Assembly (NCBI RefSeq): GCF_030816235.1
Contig: NZ_JAUSXT010000001.1
Span: forward strand, 2,728,001-2,792,000
DNA length: 64,000 bases
Reading direction: 5' to 3'
Source: Microbacterium sp. W4I4
GTDB taxonomy: Bacteria > Actinomycetota > Actinomycetes > Actinomycetales > Microbacteriaceae
Numbering within the stretch: position 1 is the first letter of the stretch; the number at the start of each line of letters is the position of its first letter. The translations under genes and the position numbers were made by a program. This document shows, piece by piece, positions 27,092 to 36,337 of the stretch. The notes under the pieces were generated by a model. It did no database searches. It was not told the DNA's origin and saw only the letters and a list, made by a program, of their open reading frames with translations.

Positions 27092-28450
27092 ATGTCGAAG
27101 TGGATGTCAGCGCGACGAGGCGCCATTGCTGTGCTCCTCGCTGCAGGAATGGTGACGCTGGCGGCTTGCTCGAGCGTCGGCGGCGCTGCCGTCGAGGACT
27201 CGTCGACCGCCAGCAAAGGCAACATCGTCTGGTGGGGGTGGACCCCTGACAAGCCGGTGGCCGACTCGTTGATCGCGAAGTTCAACGAGGAGTACCCGGA
27301 TATCAAGGTCGAGTTCGTGTCGAAGCCGATCGACGCGTACGACTCGCTGATCGGTCCGGCGATCACGTCCAAGGACGGCCCGGACGTCTTCAACCTCGCA
27401 CCCGGCTCCGCCAACGGCGGCGTCGGCATCTTCTCGGCGGGCGCGATCGATCTCACCGATGCCGTGCAGGACTCGCTCGGCGAGGGCTGGAAGGACAAGC
27501 TCGCCGCATCGGGCGTCGACGGCCTCACGGTCGACGGCAAGCTCGCCGCACTGTCGGCCGGCGCGGTCTACTCGGGCGGTCTGTGGATCAACAAGGACAT
27601 CTTCGACAAGTACGGCCTGACCGCACCGACGACCAGGGATGAGTGGCTGTCAGTCTGCAAGACCCTGACCGCTGCGGGAGAGGGATGCTTCATCCAGGGA
27701 GCCGGCCAGAACGGCTTCAACCAGGACACCTTCGAGGCGATCATGGAGAACGTCGCCCCGGGCGCGTACGTCGACGCCTCGCTCGGGAAGCGCAAGTACA
27801 CGGATTCCGAGTTCGCCGAGGGGCTGAAGATCTGGAAGTCCCTGTTCGATGACGGCATCATGCAGGAAGGCGCCGTCGGGCTTCAGCAGTATCCGGATGC
27901 CAACAACGCGTTCATGAAGCAGCAGTACGCGATGATCATGATGGGCTCCTGGTACACCCAGTACACCGTGCGCGACATCATGGTCGGCGCGATGGAAGCG
28001 GCGGGAGTATCGAACCCTGAGCCGTTCACCATGGTCCCCGTGCCCTTCCCCGACATGGCAGGAACAGGCGACGTGGGCAACATGTTCGGCGATGCCGACT
28101 ACGGTCTCGCGGTGAACACCCAGTCTGATCAGCAGGCAGCGGCGAAGACGTTCGTCCTCTGGCTGACGACTTCGGAGGCCGGCCAGCAGGCCGTCGCCAA
28201 CACGCTCAACGACATCCCCGCACTCTCCGGGGTGCAGCCGGAGTGGGACGGCATCGAGCTCGTGAACACCGAGGTCCAGAGGCAGCTCCTGATGGACTAC
28301 TCCGACCAGGCGGGCGCGTCGACCCAGCCGCGCTACGCGACGATCAACCCCGACGCTGGGTTCGAAGACGTGCTCAAGGGAGTCGCTACCGGGTCCATGT
28401 CCGTCGAGGAGGCGCAGAAGACCCTCCAGGACGCGCTCGACGGGAACTGA
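27092..28450 (+). CDS. ABC sugar transporter substrate-binding lipoprotein
   Basis: Extracellular solute-binding protein of 452 residues. The ATG at 27092 is preferred to one at 27068 because aaagga lies upstream, and the protein then starts with a compact lipoprotein signal: basic SARRG, hydrophobic core, and LAAC with Cys26. The mature part begins with a strand NIVWWGWTPDKP and continues with the alternating pattern of family 1 binding proteins. It is the first gene of the LacI-controlled operon and is followed by a strong hairpin that may keep its mRNA more abundant than that of the permeases. The ligand is unknown, probably a xylan-derived or related oligosaccharide given the GH10 enzyme downstream. 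Confidence 0.88.
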   Translation: MSKWMSARRGAIAVLLAAGMVTLAACSSVGGAAVEDSSTASKGNIVWWGWTPDKPVADSLIAKFNEEYPDIKVEFVSKPIDAYDSLIGPAITSKDGPDVFNLAPGSANGGVGIFSAGAIDLTDAVQDSLGEGWKDKLAASGVDGLTVDGKLAALSAGAVYSGGLWINKDIFDKYGLTAPTTRDEWLSVCKTLTAAGEGCFIQGAGQNGFNQDTFEAIMENVAPGAYVDASLGKRKYTDSEFAEGLKIWKSLFDDGIMQEGAVGLQQYPDANNAFMKQQYAMIMMGSWYTQYTVRDIMVGAMEAAGVSNPEPFTMVPVPFPDMAGTGDVGNMFGDADYGLAVNTQSDQQAAAKTFVLWLTTSEAGQQAVANTLNDIPALSGVQPEWDGIELVNTEVQRQLLMDYSDQAGASTQPRYATINPDAGFEDVLKGVATGSMSVEEAQKTLQDALDGN

Positions 28451-28464
28451 CAGTCAACCTCTCC

Positions 28465-28502
28465 TCCTCCTTGGGGGCGCGGTCATCGCGCCCCAAGGAG
28501 GA
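28465..28502 (+). promoter_or_regulatory. intergenic hairpin covering the ribosome-binding site of the permease gene
   Basis: Arms 28465-28481 and 28487-28502 pair over 16 bases with a single bulged G and a gtcat loop. The 3' arm contains aaggagga, the Shine-Dalgarno sequence for the ATG at 28508, so the folded RNA would hide it. No T-run follows, which speaks against a simple terminator. Confidence 0.65.
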
Positions 28503-28507
28503 ACTGA

Positions 28508-29461
28508 ATGGAGCTCACCATGACACTCGCCCCCGACACCGAGGCGATCGTGACGGGCCGATCACGATCGCCGCGCACGCTCCGCAGGACACGGAACCAG
28601 GGCAGCGGAGGGATCCTGTGGATCCTGCCCGCACTCGTGCTCGTCCTCGGAATGATCTACTTCTCCATCGGCTACACCGGGTTCGTCTCGCTGCGCTCGT
28701 GGAACGGCTTCATCCTCAGCCCTTCGGAGTTCGAGGGAGGGAAGAACTTCGCGAGGATGTTCGGCGACCCGGTGTTCTGGAACGCGCTGGGTCACACACT
28801 GATCTTCTTCGTCGTCACCTTCACGGTGCAGACCGTCATCGGCTTCACCTTCGCGGCGATCATGCACTCGCGTCTGAAGCTCAAGGCCGTGTACAAAGTG
28901 ATCATCTTCGTGCCGACCGTGCTGGCTCCGGCGACGATGGCGCCGGTCTTCCGCTCGATATTCGATGCTCACGGACAGTTCAACGATGTCCTGCACGCGA
29001 TCGGGCTCGGGTCGCTCGCATCGCCCTGGCTCGCGAACGAAGCGACTGCGATGCCGGTGATCATGCTGATCACGGTGTGGCAGTGGACGGGGCTCACCTT
29101 CATCCTCTTCTTCGCGGCCATGAGCCAGATCGACAGCGAGGTGCTCGAGGCCGCCCGTCTGGACGGCGCCGGCAGCATCCGCACTCTCGTGTCGATCGTC
29201 TGGCCGATGTGCAGCGGCACGACGATCGCCCTCGCCACCCTCGGCATCATCGGTGCGCTCAAGACGTTCGACGTTCCCTATCTCGTGACCAAGGGCGGGC
29301 CCAATCACGCGACCGAGTTCCTCGGCACGTACATCTACCAGGAGATGGTGCAGGAGAAGCACTTCGGGTACGCGGCCGCGCTCTCCGTCGCCCTGCTCGT
29401 CCTGGCCATCGGCGGCGGCGTGCTCACCCGCCTGCGTTCTCGACGTGAGCGAGGAGTCTGA
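28508..29461 (+). CDS. ABC sugar transporter permease, MalF/UgpA type
   Basis: 317-residue membrane subunit with a basic N-terminus and about six hydrophobic segments. The EAA loop reads EVLEAARLDGAGSIRTLVSIVWPM. The ATG at 28508 follows aaggagg at seven bases; an internal ATG four codons on has no better site. It ends in a one-base overlap (TGATG) with the next permease, so the two are translationally coupled. Confidence 0.88.
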   Translation: MELTMTLAPDTEAIVTGRSRSPRTLRRTRNQGSGGILWILPALVLVLGMIYFSIGYTGFVSLRSWNGFILSPSEFEGGKNFARMFGDPVFWNALGHTLIFFVVTFTVQTVIGFTFAAIMHSRLKLKAVYKVIIFVPTVLAPATMAPVFRSIFDAHGQFNDVLHAIGLGSLASPWLANEATAMPVIMLITVWQWTGLTFILFFAAMSQIDSEVLEAARLDGAGSIRTLVSIVWPMCSGTTIALATLGIIGALKTFDVPYLVTKGGPNHATEFLGTYIYQEMVQEKHFGYAAALSVALLVLAIGGGVLTRLRSRRERGV

Positions 29462-30249
29462 TGTTCGATATCCGTTCTCGATTCGGCCGATTCGGCATTC
29501 AAGCCCTCGCGACCGTCATCGCCGTGCCCTACCTGCTGCCGCTGGTGGCGATGGTGTCGGGTTCGCTGGCAGGCCAGGGCCTCGGCAACTACAAGAAGGT
29601 GTTCGACACCGGGGTCGTGCCGTTGTACTTCCTCAACAGCGCCATCGTCTCGGCGGTGTCCATCGCGCTCGTGTACGTGTGCACGATGCTGGCCGCCTTC
29701 GGATTCGCGAAGCTCCGCATCGCCGGCAAGGAGGTCTACTTCTGGCTGATCCTCGTCGCGCTCACGATGCCGGAGGCCGTACTGCTGACCCCGCTGTTCG
29801 TCACGGCGTCGACCTTCGACATGTACAACCAGCTGATCGCAGTGATCCTGCCGCTCACCGCTCTGCAGGTGCCGTTCACGATTCTGCTCGCCCGGGGCTT
29901 CTTCGAGGCGCTGCCGTCTGAGCTGCTCGAGGCCGGTCGCGTCGACGGCGCGAACATCGTGCAGGTGTTCTTGCACATCGTGCTGCCGCTGACGCGGCCG
30001 ATCGCCGGGGCGATCGTGGTGCTGACCCTGATCAACGCATGGAACGCCTACCTGCTGCCGCTGCTCATGCTGCTGGACCCGCAGAAGCAGGTGGTGACGC
30101 TGCTGCCGACGTTCTTCATCAGCCAGTACACGAACGACCAGACAGGGGTTCTCGCCTCCGCCGTCATCACGGCGCTTCCGATCATCGTCGCGTATCTGCT
30201 GCTGCAACGCAGCTTCGAACGGGGCCTGGCGGCTGGAGCACTGAAATGA
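29461..30249 (+). CDS. ABC sugar transporter permease, MalG/UgpE type
   Basis: 262-residue partner permease with six hydrophobic segments and the EAA loop LLEAGRVDGANIVQVFLHIVLPL, where the usual EAA reads EAG. It ends with the RSFERGLAAGALK tail typical of MalG-like proteins. It is intact, unlike the corresponding subunit of the first locus. The stop overlaps the SDR gene start (ATGA). No ATPase is encoded in this operon. Confidence 0.88.
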   Translation: MFDIRSRFGRFGIQALATVIAVPYLLPLVAMVSGSLAGQGLGNYKKVFDTGVVPLYFLNSAIVSAVSIALVYVCTMLAAFGFAKLRIAGKEVYFWLILVALTMPEAVLLTPLFVTASTFDMYNQLIAVILPLTALQVPFTILLARGFFEALPSELLEAGRVDGANIVQVFLHIVLPLTRPIAGAIVVLTLINAWNAYLLPLLMLLDPQKQVVTLLPTFFISQYTNDQTGVLASAVITALPIIVAYLLLQRSFERGLAAGALK

Positions 30250-30995
30250 GTCCGCGCCGACTTCTGCAGGGACAGCTGGCCGTCATCACCGCCGGCACGG
30301 CGGGCATCGGGCTCGCCATCGCCGAGCGATTCATCGCGGAAGGCGCCACCGTGGTCGTCACGGGCACCAGCGCGGAGCGGGCGGATGCCGCGGCCCGCCA
30401 CCTCGGCCCGCAGGCCCACGTGGTGATCTCGGATGCCGCCGATCTCGAGGACCGAGCCATCGAGGAGTGGCTCCGCGACGACAGGCGCGCCGTCGACGTG
30501 CTCGTCGTCAACGCGGGCCGCGACATCGCGTCGACGCGCATCGTCGACACGACGTCGGGGGACTTCGACACCGTCGCCGATCTCAACTTCCGCGGCGGGT
30601 TCTTCACCCTCCGCACCATCATCCCCCTGATGAGCGACGGCGGTCGCATCGTGCTGGTGTCATCGATCGCCGGCCACAACGGAGGCCCTGGCCACGCGGT
30701 GTACAACGCGACGAAGGCAGCCGTGCGCTCCCTCGCGCGGACGGTCACCGCCGAACTGCAGGATCGGCGCATCCGTGCGAATGCCGTCAGTCCCGGACCG
30801 ACGGACACCGACGGGTTCGATCAGTTCACCGGAGGGTCGACGGAGTTCCGGGACCGCATCATCGCGCAGATCCCGGTGGGGCGCGTCGGACGCGCGGATG
30901 AGGTGGCAGCGGTCGTGACATTCCTCGCGAGCGAGGAGTCGAGCTTCGTCGCCGGCGCCGAGATCGTGGTCGATGGCGGGATGAGCCAGGTCTGA
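30246..30995 (+). CDS. SDR family sugar/alcohol dehydrogenase
   Basis: 249-residue NAD(P)-dependent short-chain dehydrogenase. The nucleotide-binding TAGTAGIG (about 16-23), the NAG motif, the catalytic Ser in LVSSIAG and the YNATK active-site Tyr/Lys (about 155-159) are all present, and the chain ends in the usual IVVDGG. Overlap with the permease gene makes it part of the importer operon. In this setting it most likely oxidises a sugar at C1 or a later keto-deoxy sugar acid. The exact substrate cannot be read from the sequence. Confidence 0.85.
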   Translation: MSPRRLLQGQLAVITAGTAGIGLAIAERFIAEGATVVVTGTSAERADAAARHLGPQAHVVISDAADLEDRAIEEWLRDDRRAVDVLVVNAGRDIASTRIVDTTSGDFDTVADLNFRGGFFTLRTIIPLMSDGGRIVLVSSIAGHNGGPGHAVYNATKAAVRSLARTVTAELQDRRIRANAVSPGPTDTDGFDQFTGGSTEFRDRIIAQIPVGRVGRADEVAAVVTFLASEESSFVAGAEIVVDGGMSQV

Positions 30996-31037
30996 GACCT
31001 CGGCACCGCTGAATTCAAGAAAGGCAACGAAGAACGA

Positions 31038-32111
31038 ATGACAAGCCCAGTGAAATTCGCCGTCGTCGGCAGCGGTTGGCGATCGAAGTTCTACCTCCGA
31101 CTCGCTGCCATGGCCCCGGAGCGGCTGGAGGCGGTGGCCGTCGTCACCAACTCGGATGCCGCTGCGGAAGCGATGGCCGCGGAGTGGCGGATCCCGGTAT
31201 TCCGCGCCCTGGACGATGCGGTCGCACTGCGCCCGGACTTCGTCATCGCGGCGGTCTCCTGGCCGGCGATGCCCGGTGTGATCGAGCAGCTCGTCGTTTC
31301 GGGAACGCGCGTGCTGGCCGAGACACCGCCGGCGCCGACGGCAGACGGCCTGCGCGAACTGTGGGACAGGATCGGATCCAGCGGTCTCGTCCAGGTCGCC
31401 GAGCAGTACATGCTCATGCCCGGCCATGCCGCGCGGAAGTCCGTCATCGACCGCGGGGTCATCGGCGCCCCGACCGCAGTGCAGGTCGCATCGACGCACC
31501 TCTATCACGCGACGTCGCTGATGCGCTCGATGCTCGGAGCGGGGATGTCCGAGGCCGTCGTCAATGCCCGCCAGTTCACGGCTCCGCTCGTCGACCCGCT
31601 CGTCTTCGACGGGTGGCGTGAGGACGCGCAGCCGGAGCCCCGACGCAACACCATCGCGACGCTCGACTTCGGTGAAGGCCGGATGGGGCTGTACGACTTC
31701 GTCGACAATCAGTGGTGGAACCCGCTGCTGTCGCGCCGCATCGTCATCCGCGGCAGTCATGGCGAGATCGTCGACGACGCGGTCACCCGTCTCGTCGACG
31801 GTGCTCCGGTGACCTCGCCGCTGTCGTACCGCCGGACCGGGATCGACATGAACCTCGAGGGCAACGACCTCAGGACCATCGCCTTCGACGGAGCGGTCGT
31901 GTACCGCAACGAGTGGGTGGGCACGCGCTTCTCCGAGGACGACATCGCCGTGGCGGCGATGCTCGTCGAGGCGGGGGCGTGGGCGCGCGACGAAGGCCCC
32001 GAGGCCTACTCGCTCGCTGAAGCATGCCAGGACCACCTACTGGGTCTGGCAATCGAAGAATCCGCACGCACCGGCAGGGACGTGCACGTCATGAAGGAGG
32101 CCTGGGCCTGA
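31038..32111 (+). CDS. Gfo/Idh/MocA family oxidoreductase
   Basis: 357 residues: an N-terminal Rossmann fold (KFAVVGSGWRSKFYLRLAAM, about 6-25) and a C-terminal alpha/beta dimerisation and substrate domain. Where most relatives carry EKP after the third beta strand, this one has AETPPAP, so the classic lysine is missing and catalysis may differ. An acidic substrate region is visible around MNLEGNDLR. It lies in an operon with SDR dehydrogenases, a xylanase and a sugar-acid dehydratase, which suggests oxidation of a sugar or a sugar derivative. Confidence 0.82.
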   Translation: MTSPVKFAVVGSGWRSKFYLRLAAMAPERLEAVAVVTNSDAAAEAMAAEWRIPVFRALDDAVALRPDFVIAAVSWPAMPGVIEQLVVSGTRVLAETPPAPTADGLRELWDRIGSSGLVQVAEQYMLMPGHAARKSVIDRGVIGAPTAVQVASTHLYHATSLMRSMLGAGMSEAVVNARQFTAPLVDPLVFDGWREDAQPEPRRNTIATLDFGEGRMGLYDFVDNQWWNPLLSRRIVIRGSHGEIVDDAVTRLVDGAPVTSPLSYRRTGIDMNLEGNDLRTIAFDGAVVYRNEWVGTRFSEDDIAVAAMLVEAGAWARDEGPEAYSLAEACQDHLLGLAIEESARTGRDVHVMKEAWA

Positions 32112-32479
32112 TGCCACTCGTCACAATCGAAGTGTCCGAATCCATCTCGGCGGAGACTCGGCGCAAGTACGCCGATGCGATCCACGAGGGGCTGGTGGAG
32201 GGGCTCGGCATGGATGCGGCCGATCGCTTCCAGGTCATCCACCCCCTGCCGGCGGGGCACATCATCGCCGATCCGAACTATCTGGGCGGCGAGCGCCGCG
32301 AGGTCGTGTACATCCGCGTGCAGATGGTGAGCATGTACGACAAGGAGACCAAATCGAAGATGTTCGACGCCGTCGCCCGTCGCCTGGAGGCCGAGGGGGT
32401 GCGCCCTGATGACGTCTTCGTGGTGATCACGGAGAACCTTCTCGAAGACTGGTACCCGGGCGCGCGGGGTGCGCGATGA
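32111..32479 (+). CDS. tautomerase family protein
   Basis: 122 residues of the 4-oxalocrotonate tautomerase/MIF-like superfamily. The start is Met-Pro-Leu-Val-Thr-Ile; after removal of Met the N-terminal proline would be the catalytic base. The rest (beta-alpha-beta, RKYADAIHEGLVEGL; then QMVSMYDKETKSKMFDAVARRLEAEGV and DVFVVITENLLEDWYPG) matches the longer Tautomerase_2-type proteins. Its presence in a sugar operon is unusual; it might act on a keto-enol intermediate of the oxidised sugar. It overlaps the upstream gene by one base and the downstream gene by four. Confidence 0.8.
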   Translation: MPLVTIEVSESISAETRRKYADAIHEGLVEGLGMDAADRFQVIHPLPAGHIIADPNYLGGERREVVYIRVQMVSMYDKETKSKMFDAVARRLEAEGVRPDDVFVVITENLLEDWYPGARGAR

Positions 32480-33795
32480 CCGTGCCCCGCGTCGCCGGCG
32501 ACCTCGCCCACCGGTTCGAGACCTTCGAGCTGCGTCTCACCACGGTTGACGGGAGTCCTCTTGCCGGTGCCGAGGTCGAGGTCGAGCAGACGAAGCACGC
32601 GTTCGGGTTCGGCAACATCGGGTTCGACTTCGTCGGCCTGCTCGGGGGTGTCCCGGCCGAACCGAATGCGGACGCCGCCCGGTTCTTCGGCGGGGCCGAA
32701 CCGGCGCATGCCGAGGGCATCCTGCCGCGGTGGCTCGATCTGTTCAACATGGTCACGTTGCCGTTCTACTGGCGTGGGTACGAGCCTCAGCCGGACGCGG
32801 TCGATCTGACCCGCCTTCGCGCGACGTCCGAGTATTTCGCCGCACATGGGGTCGACGTCAAGGGGCATCCGCTGGTCTGGCACACCCTTGCCCCGACGTG
32901 GCTGCTCGAACTCGAGGACGACGCGGTCGAGCACCGCCTCCGCGGGCGCGTCACGCGCGAGGTCTCCGAGTTCGCGGGGCTCATCGACCACTGGGATGCC
33001 ATCAACGAGACGGTGATCCTTCCGGTCTTCACCGCGGAGGAGAACGCCGTCACCCGGCTCGCCCAGACCCGCAGCAGGGTGGACATGGTGCGGCTCGCCT
33101 TCGAGACCGCGCGTGCGGCGAATCCGAACGTCAAACTGGTCCTGAACGACTTCGACCTCTCGGAGGCGTACGAGCACCTCATCGAGGAGTGCCTCGACGC
33201 CGGCATCCGCATCGACGCACTCGGGCTGCAGACGCACATGCACAAGGGCTTCCGCGGCGAGGAGGAGATCTTCGAGACGATCGAACGGTTCTCCCGCTTC
33301 GGCCTGCCCATCCAACTCACCGAGACCACGCTGCTGTCCGGGGACATCATGCCCCGGCACATCACGGACCTCAACGACTACGTCGTCGATTCGTGGCCGT
33401 CCACGCCCGAGGGGGAGGAGCGGCAGGCTGACGAGATCGTGCGGCACTATCGCACGGTCATGTCGCACCCCGCGGTGGAGTCGCTCACCTACTGGGGGAT
33501 CACCGACGCCGGTTCGTGGCTGGGGGCGCCGGGCGGACTCATCCGCGCGGACGGATCGCTGAAGCCGAGCTACGAGGCGCTGCACGGGCTGATTCGCGGC
33601 GAGTGGTGGCACGAGGCGCGATCCCTGCGCACTGACGCCGACGGCGTCGTGCGGGTGCGCGGCTTCGCGGGTGAGTACCGTGTGCGGCAGGGCGAGTCGG
33701 ATGCCGGGTTCACCGTGCCGCGCGGCGGAGGCCGTGCCGCGGTGACGGTCGGCGGCATGATCGGCGGTGCGGGGGAGTCGCGCGATGGCCGCTGA
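32476..33795 (+). CDS. endo-1,4-beta-xylanase-like enzyme, GH10
   Basis: 439 residues with the GH10 barrel. Visible are KGHPLVWH (about 129-136), the acid/base Glu178 in DHWDAINE, the LNDFD strand (about 223-227), HMH near 254-256, the nucleophile Glu283 in PIQLTETT and the YWGITD motif (about 342-347). There is no signal peptide, so it acts inside the cell on short imported xylo-oligosaccharides or related beta-glycosides rather than on polymeric xylan. A short beta-rich piece (FELRLTTVDGSPLAGAEVEVEQ) precedes the barrel. It overlaps both neighbours, and the tight coupling with the sugar-acid genes suggests that its product feeds the oxidative pathway. Confidence 0.87.
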   Translation: MTVPRVAGDLAHRFETFELRLTTVDGSPLAGAEVEVEQTKHAFGFGNIGFDFVGLLGGVPAEPNADAARFFGGAEPAHAEGILPRWLDLFNMVTLPFYWRGYEPQPDAVDLTRLRATSEYFAAHGVDVKGHPLVWHTLAPTWLLELEDDAVEHRLRGRVTREVSEFAGLIDHWDAINETVILPVFTAEENAVTRLAQTRSRVDMVRLAFETARAANPNVKLVLNDFDLSEAYEHLIEECLDAGIRIDALGLQTHMHKGFRGEEEIFETIERFSRFGLPIQLTETTLLSGDIMPRHITDLNDYVVDSWPSTPEGEERQADEIVRHYRTVMSHPAVESLTYWGITDAGSWLGAPGGLIRADGSLKPSYEALHGLIRGEWWHEARSLRTDADGVVRVRGFAGEYRVRQGESDAGFTVPRGGGRAAVTVGGMIGGAGESRDGR

Positions 33796-35515
33796 GAACA
33801 TCGGGCGGCAGATGCGCAGCGCCGAATGGTACGGCGGCGAAGACCGCAACGGCTATCTACACCGGGCGTGGATGCGTCGCGGCATCCCCGACCATGCGTT
33901 CGACGGGCGGCCGAACATCGCCATCGCGAACACCGCATCCGATCTCGCGCCGTGCAATAGCCACCTTGACGAGGTGGCGCAGAGCGTGAAGTACGGCGTC
34001 TACGAGGCCGGGGGCATCCCGTACAACCTCCCGATCCCGTCGCTGGGCGAGACCACGGTGCGCACGACCGCCATGCTGTGGCGGAACATGATCGCGATGA
34101 CAGCGGAAGAACTGCTTCGCGCGAACCCGGTCGACGGCGTCGTGCTCCTCGGCGCGTGCGACAAGACCATCCCCGCGCTTCTCATGGCGGCAGCCTCGGT
34201 GGGCATCCCCGCAGTGGTGATCCCCGGCGGACCCATGCTCAACGGATCGTTCCGGGGTGAGGCACTGGGATGCGGCACCGATGTCTGGAAGCTCAGCGAG
34301 GAGGTGCGGGCAGGACGACTCGACGACGGCATCTTCCGGGAATCGGAGTCGGCGATGATCCGCAGCCGAGGCACCTGCAACACCATGGGGACGGCGTCGA
34401 CGATGGCGTGCGTCACCGAGGCGCTCGGGATGACACTGCCCGGCGTCGCCGGGATCCCGGCATCCGACAGCCGCTTGCTGCAGAAGGCGCATGAGACTGG
34501 AGCTCTCGCGGTCGAACTCGTGCGCGCCGGCCGCACCCCCGACCAGATCATGACGAAGGAGGCGTTCCACAACGCGATCCTCACGCTGTCGGCGATCGGG
34601 GGATCCACCAACGCGGTGGTCCATCTGCTGGCGATCGCCGGGCGGGTCGGGGTGGATCTCACGCTCGACGACTTCGACCGGATCGGCAGGGATGTGCCCT
34701 TGCTGGTTAATCTGCAGCCGGCAGGGCGCTACCTCATGGAGGACCTCTTCCGCGCAGGCGGTCTGCACGCCGTGCTCGAGCAGATCCGCGATCGGCTGGA
34801 GCCGGAGGCGATCACCGTCACCGGGCGGACGCTCGTGGACACGATCTCGGGAACGGTGTGGGACGCCGACGTCATCCGCACTCCGGACGCGCCCCTGCAG
34901 GAGGATGCCGGGCTCGCCGTCGTCCGCGGGAACCTCGCACCCGACGGCGCGATCGTCAAACCGGCAGCGGCCACCCCGGCACTGCTCACCCATCGCGGCC
35001 GCGCGGTGGTCTTCGACTCGGTGGAGGACATGCACGCCCGCATCGACTCGCCCGATCTCGACGTCGACGAGTCATCGGTGCTCGTGCTCCGCGGCTGCGG
35101 ACCCCGCGGCTACCCCGGCATGCCGGAGGTGGCGAACATGCCGCTGCCGAAGAAGCTCCTCGAGCAGGGCGTCCGCGACATGGTGCGCATCTGCGACGGC
35201 CGAATGAGCGGAACCGCGTACGGCACGGTGGTGCTGCATGTCGCGCCGGAGGCCGCGGCGGGTGGACCGCTCGCCCTCGTCCGCGACGGCGACCTCATCG
35301 AGCTCGACGTACCCGCACGTCGGCTCTCGCTGCTGGTGCCGCAGGAGGAATTGGATGCGCGCGTGCCTCCGGCGGCGTTCACCGATCAGCTTGCCGCTCC
35401 GCGTCGTGGGTGGGAGCAGATCTACGTGTCGCACGTCAACCAGGCCGACACCGGCGCGGACCTCGACTTCCTCGTCGGGGCGAGCGGCGCCGCCGTACTG
35501 CGCGAATCCCACTGA
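33785..35515 (+). CDS. IlvD/Edd family sugar-acid dehydratase (aldonate dehydratase type)
   Basis: 576-residue Fe-S dehydratase. Three cysteines that would hold the [2Fe-2S] cluster are at 57 (DLAPCNSH), 125 (GACDKT) and 198 (RGTCNTMGTAST). From memory, this spacing is the same as in characterised L-arabinonate and D-xylonate dehydratases (Cys59/127/200 in the Rhizobium enzyme). The N-terminus MRSAEWYGGEDRNGYLHRAW is also typical of the sugar-acid branch rather than of IlvD in branched-chain amino-acid synthesis. It would convert an aldonate to a 2-keto-3-deoxy acid. ATG 33785 has a gggggag site and overlaps the xylanase gene by 11 bases. Confidence 0.87.
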   Translation: MAAENIGRQMRSAEWYGGEDRNGYLHRAWMRRGIPDHAFDGRPNIAIANTASDLAPCNSHLDEVAQSVKYGVYEAGGIPYNLPIPSLGETTVRTTAMLWRNMIAMTAEELLRANPVDGVVLLGACDKTIPALLMAAASVGIPAVVIPGGPMLNGSFRGEALGCGTDVWKLSEEVRAGRLDDGIFRESESAMIRSRGTCNTMGTASTMACVTEALGMTLPGVAGIPASDSRLLQKAHETGALAVELVRAGRTPDQIMTKEAFHNAILTLSAIGGSTNAVVHLLAIAGRVGVDLTLDDFDRIGRDVPLLVNLQPAGRYLMEDLFRAGGLHAVLEQIRDRLEPEAITVTGRTLVDTISGTVWDADVIRTPDAPLQEDAGLAVVRGNLAPDGAIVKPAAATPALLTHRGRAVVFDSVEDMHARIDSPDLDVDESSVLVLRGCGPRGYPGMPEVANMPLPKKLLEQGVRDMVRICDGRMSGTAYGTVVLHVAPEAAAGGPLALVRDGDLIELDVPARRLSLLVPQEELDARVPPAAFTDQLAAPRRGWEQIYVSHVNQADTGADLDFLVGASGAAVLRESH

Positions 35516-35540
35516 GGCCCACCGTTCGAGAGGACACCCC

Positions 35541-36335
35541 ATGAGCGCCATCCCGCTTCGTCACGCAGAGACGGCACCGTCCGTGGGCGGCTTCGCCACC
35601 TACCCGAGCCTTCACGGCAAGGTCGCTCTGGTCACCGGAGGGGCGTCCGGAATCGGCGGCGAGGTCGTGCGGCAGCTGGCATCGCAGGGCGCCACCGTGG
35701 CGTGCCTCGATCTCGCGGAGCCCGAAGATACCGCGGATGCCGCGGACGAGCATCCGTCCGTCCGATTCCTGCGCTGCGACATGCGCGACATCGCCCAGGT
35801 GCAGGCGGCTGTGCAGGCCGTCGGCGAGGAGTTCGGACGGATCGACATCCTCGTCAACAACGCCGCCCGCGACGATCGCATCCCCTTCGATCAGCTCGAC
35901 GTGGAGCGCTGGGACGAGCAGATCAACGTCAACGTCCGGCACCATTTCTTCACCACTCAAGCGGTCGCACCCTGGATGCGCGCAGCGGGCGGCTCCGTCG
36001 TGAACATGGGCTCGATCAGCGCCCACATCGATCTCCGCGACCTCGCGGGCTACGTGACTGCGAAGGCGGGGATCGAGGGCCTCACCCGCATACTCGCCAG
36101 GGAGCTCGGTCCGGATCGCATCCGGGTGAACTGCGTCATCCCCGGCTGGATCATGACCGAGCGCCAGCTGCGGGACTGGGTCACCCCGGAAGCGGAGACA
36201 CTCATCGAGTCGAGTCAGGCGCTCGCCGAGAAGCTCGGGCCCGACGACGTCGCCCGGCTGGTGCTCTGGCTCGCCGCGGACGATTCACGGCTGTGCACCG
36301 GGCAGCGGTGGATCGTCGACGGCGGCTGGATGTGA
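35541..36335 (+). CDS. SDR family dehydrogenase
   Basis: 264 residues with TGGASGIG (about 32-39), NNAARDD, Ser in NMGSIS and the active-site YVTAK (about 174-178), ending WIVDGGWM. It is the last gene of the operon; ATG 35541 is preceded by gagagga. It is a plausible aldose 1-dehydrogenase or keto-deoxy-acid dehydrogenase working with the IlvD-type dehydratase. The second SDR of the operon at 30246 is clearly different in sequence, so the two probably catalyse different steps. Confidence 0.85.
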   Translation: MSAIPLRHAETAPSVGGFATYPSLHGKVALVTGGASGIGGEVVRQLASQGATVACLDLAEPEDTADAADEHPSVRFLRCDMRDIAQVQAAVQAVGEEFGRIDILVNNAARDDRIPFDQLDVERWDEQINVNVRHHFFTTQAVAPWMRAAGGSVVNMGSISAHIDLRDLAGYVTAKAGIEGLTRILARELGPDRIRVNCVIPGWIMTERQLRDWVTPEAETLIESSQALAEKLGPDDVARLVLWLAADDSRLCTGQRWIVDGGWM

Positions 36336-36337
36336 GC

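Noticed and set aside
33785..35515. IlvD of branched-chain amino-acid synthesis
   Set aside because: Operon context and the sugar-acid-type N-terminus and cysteine spacing favour an aldonate dehydratase.
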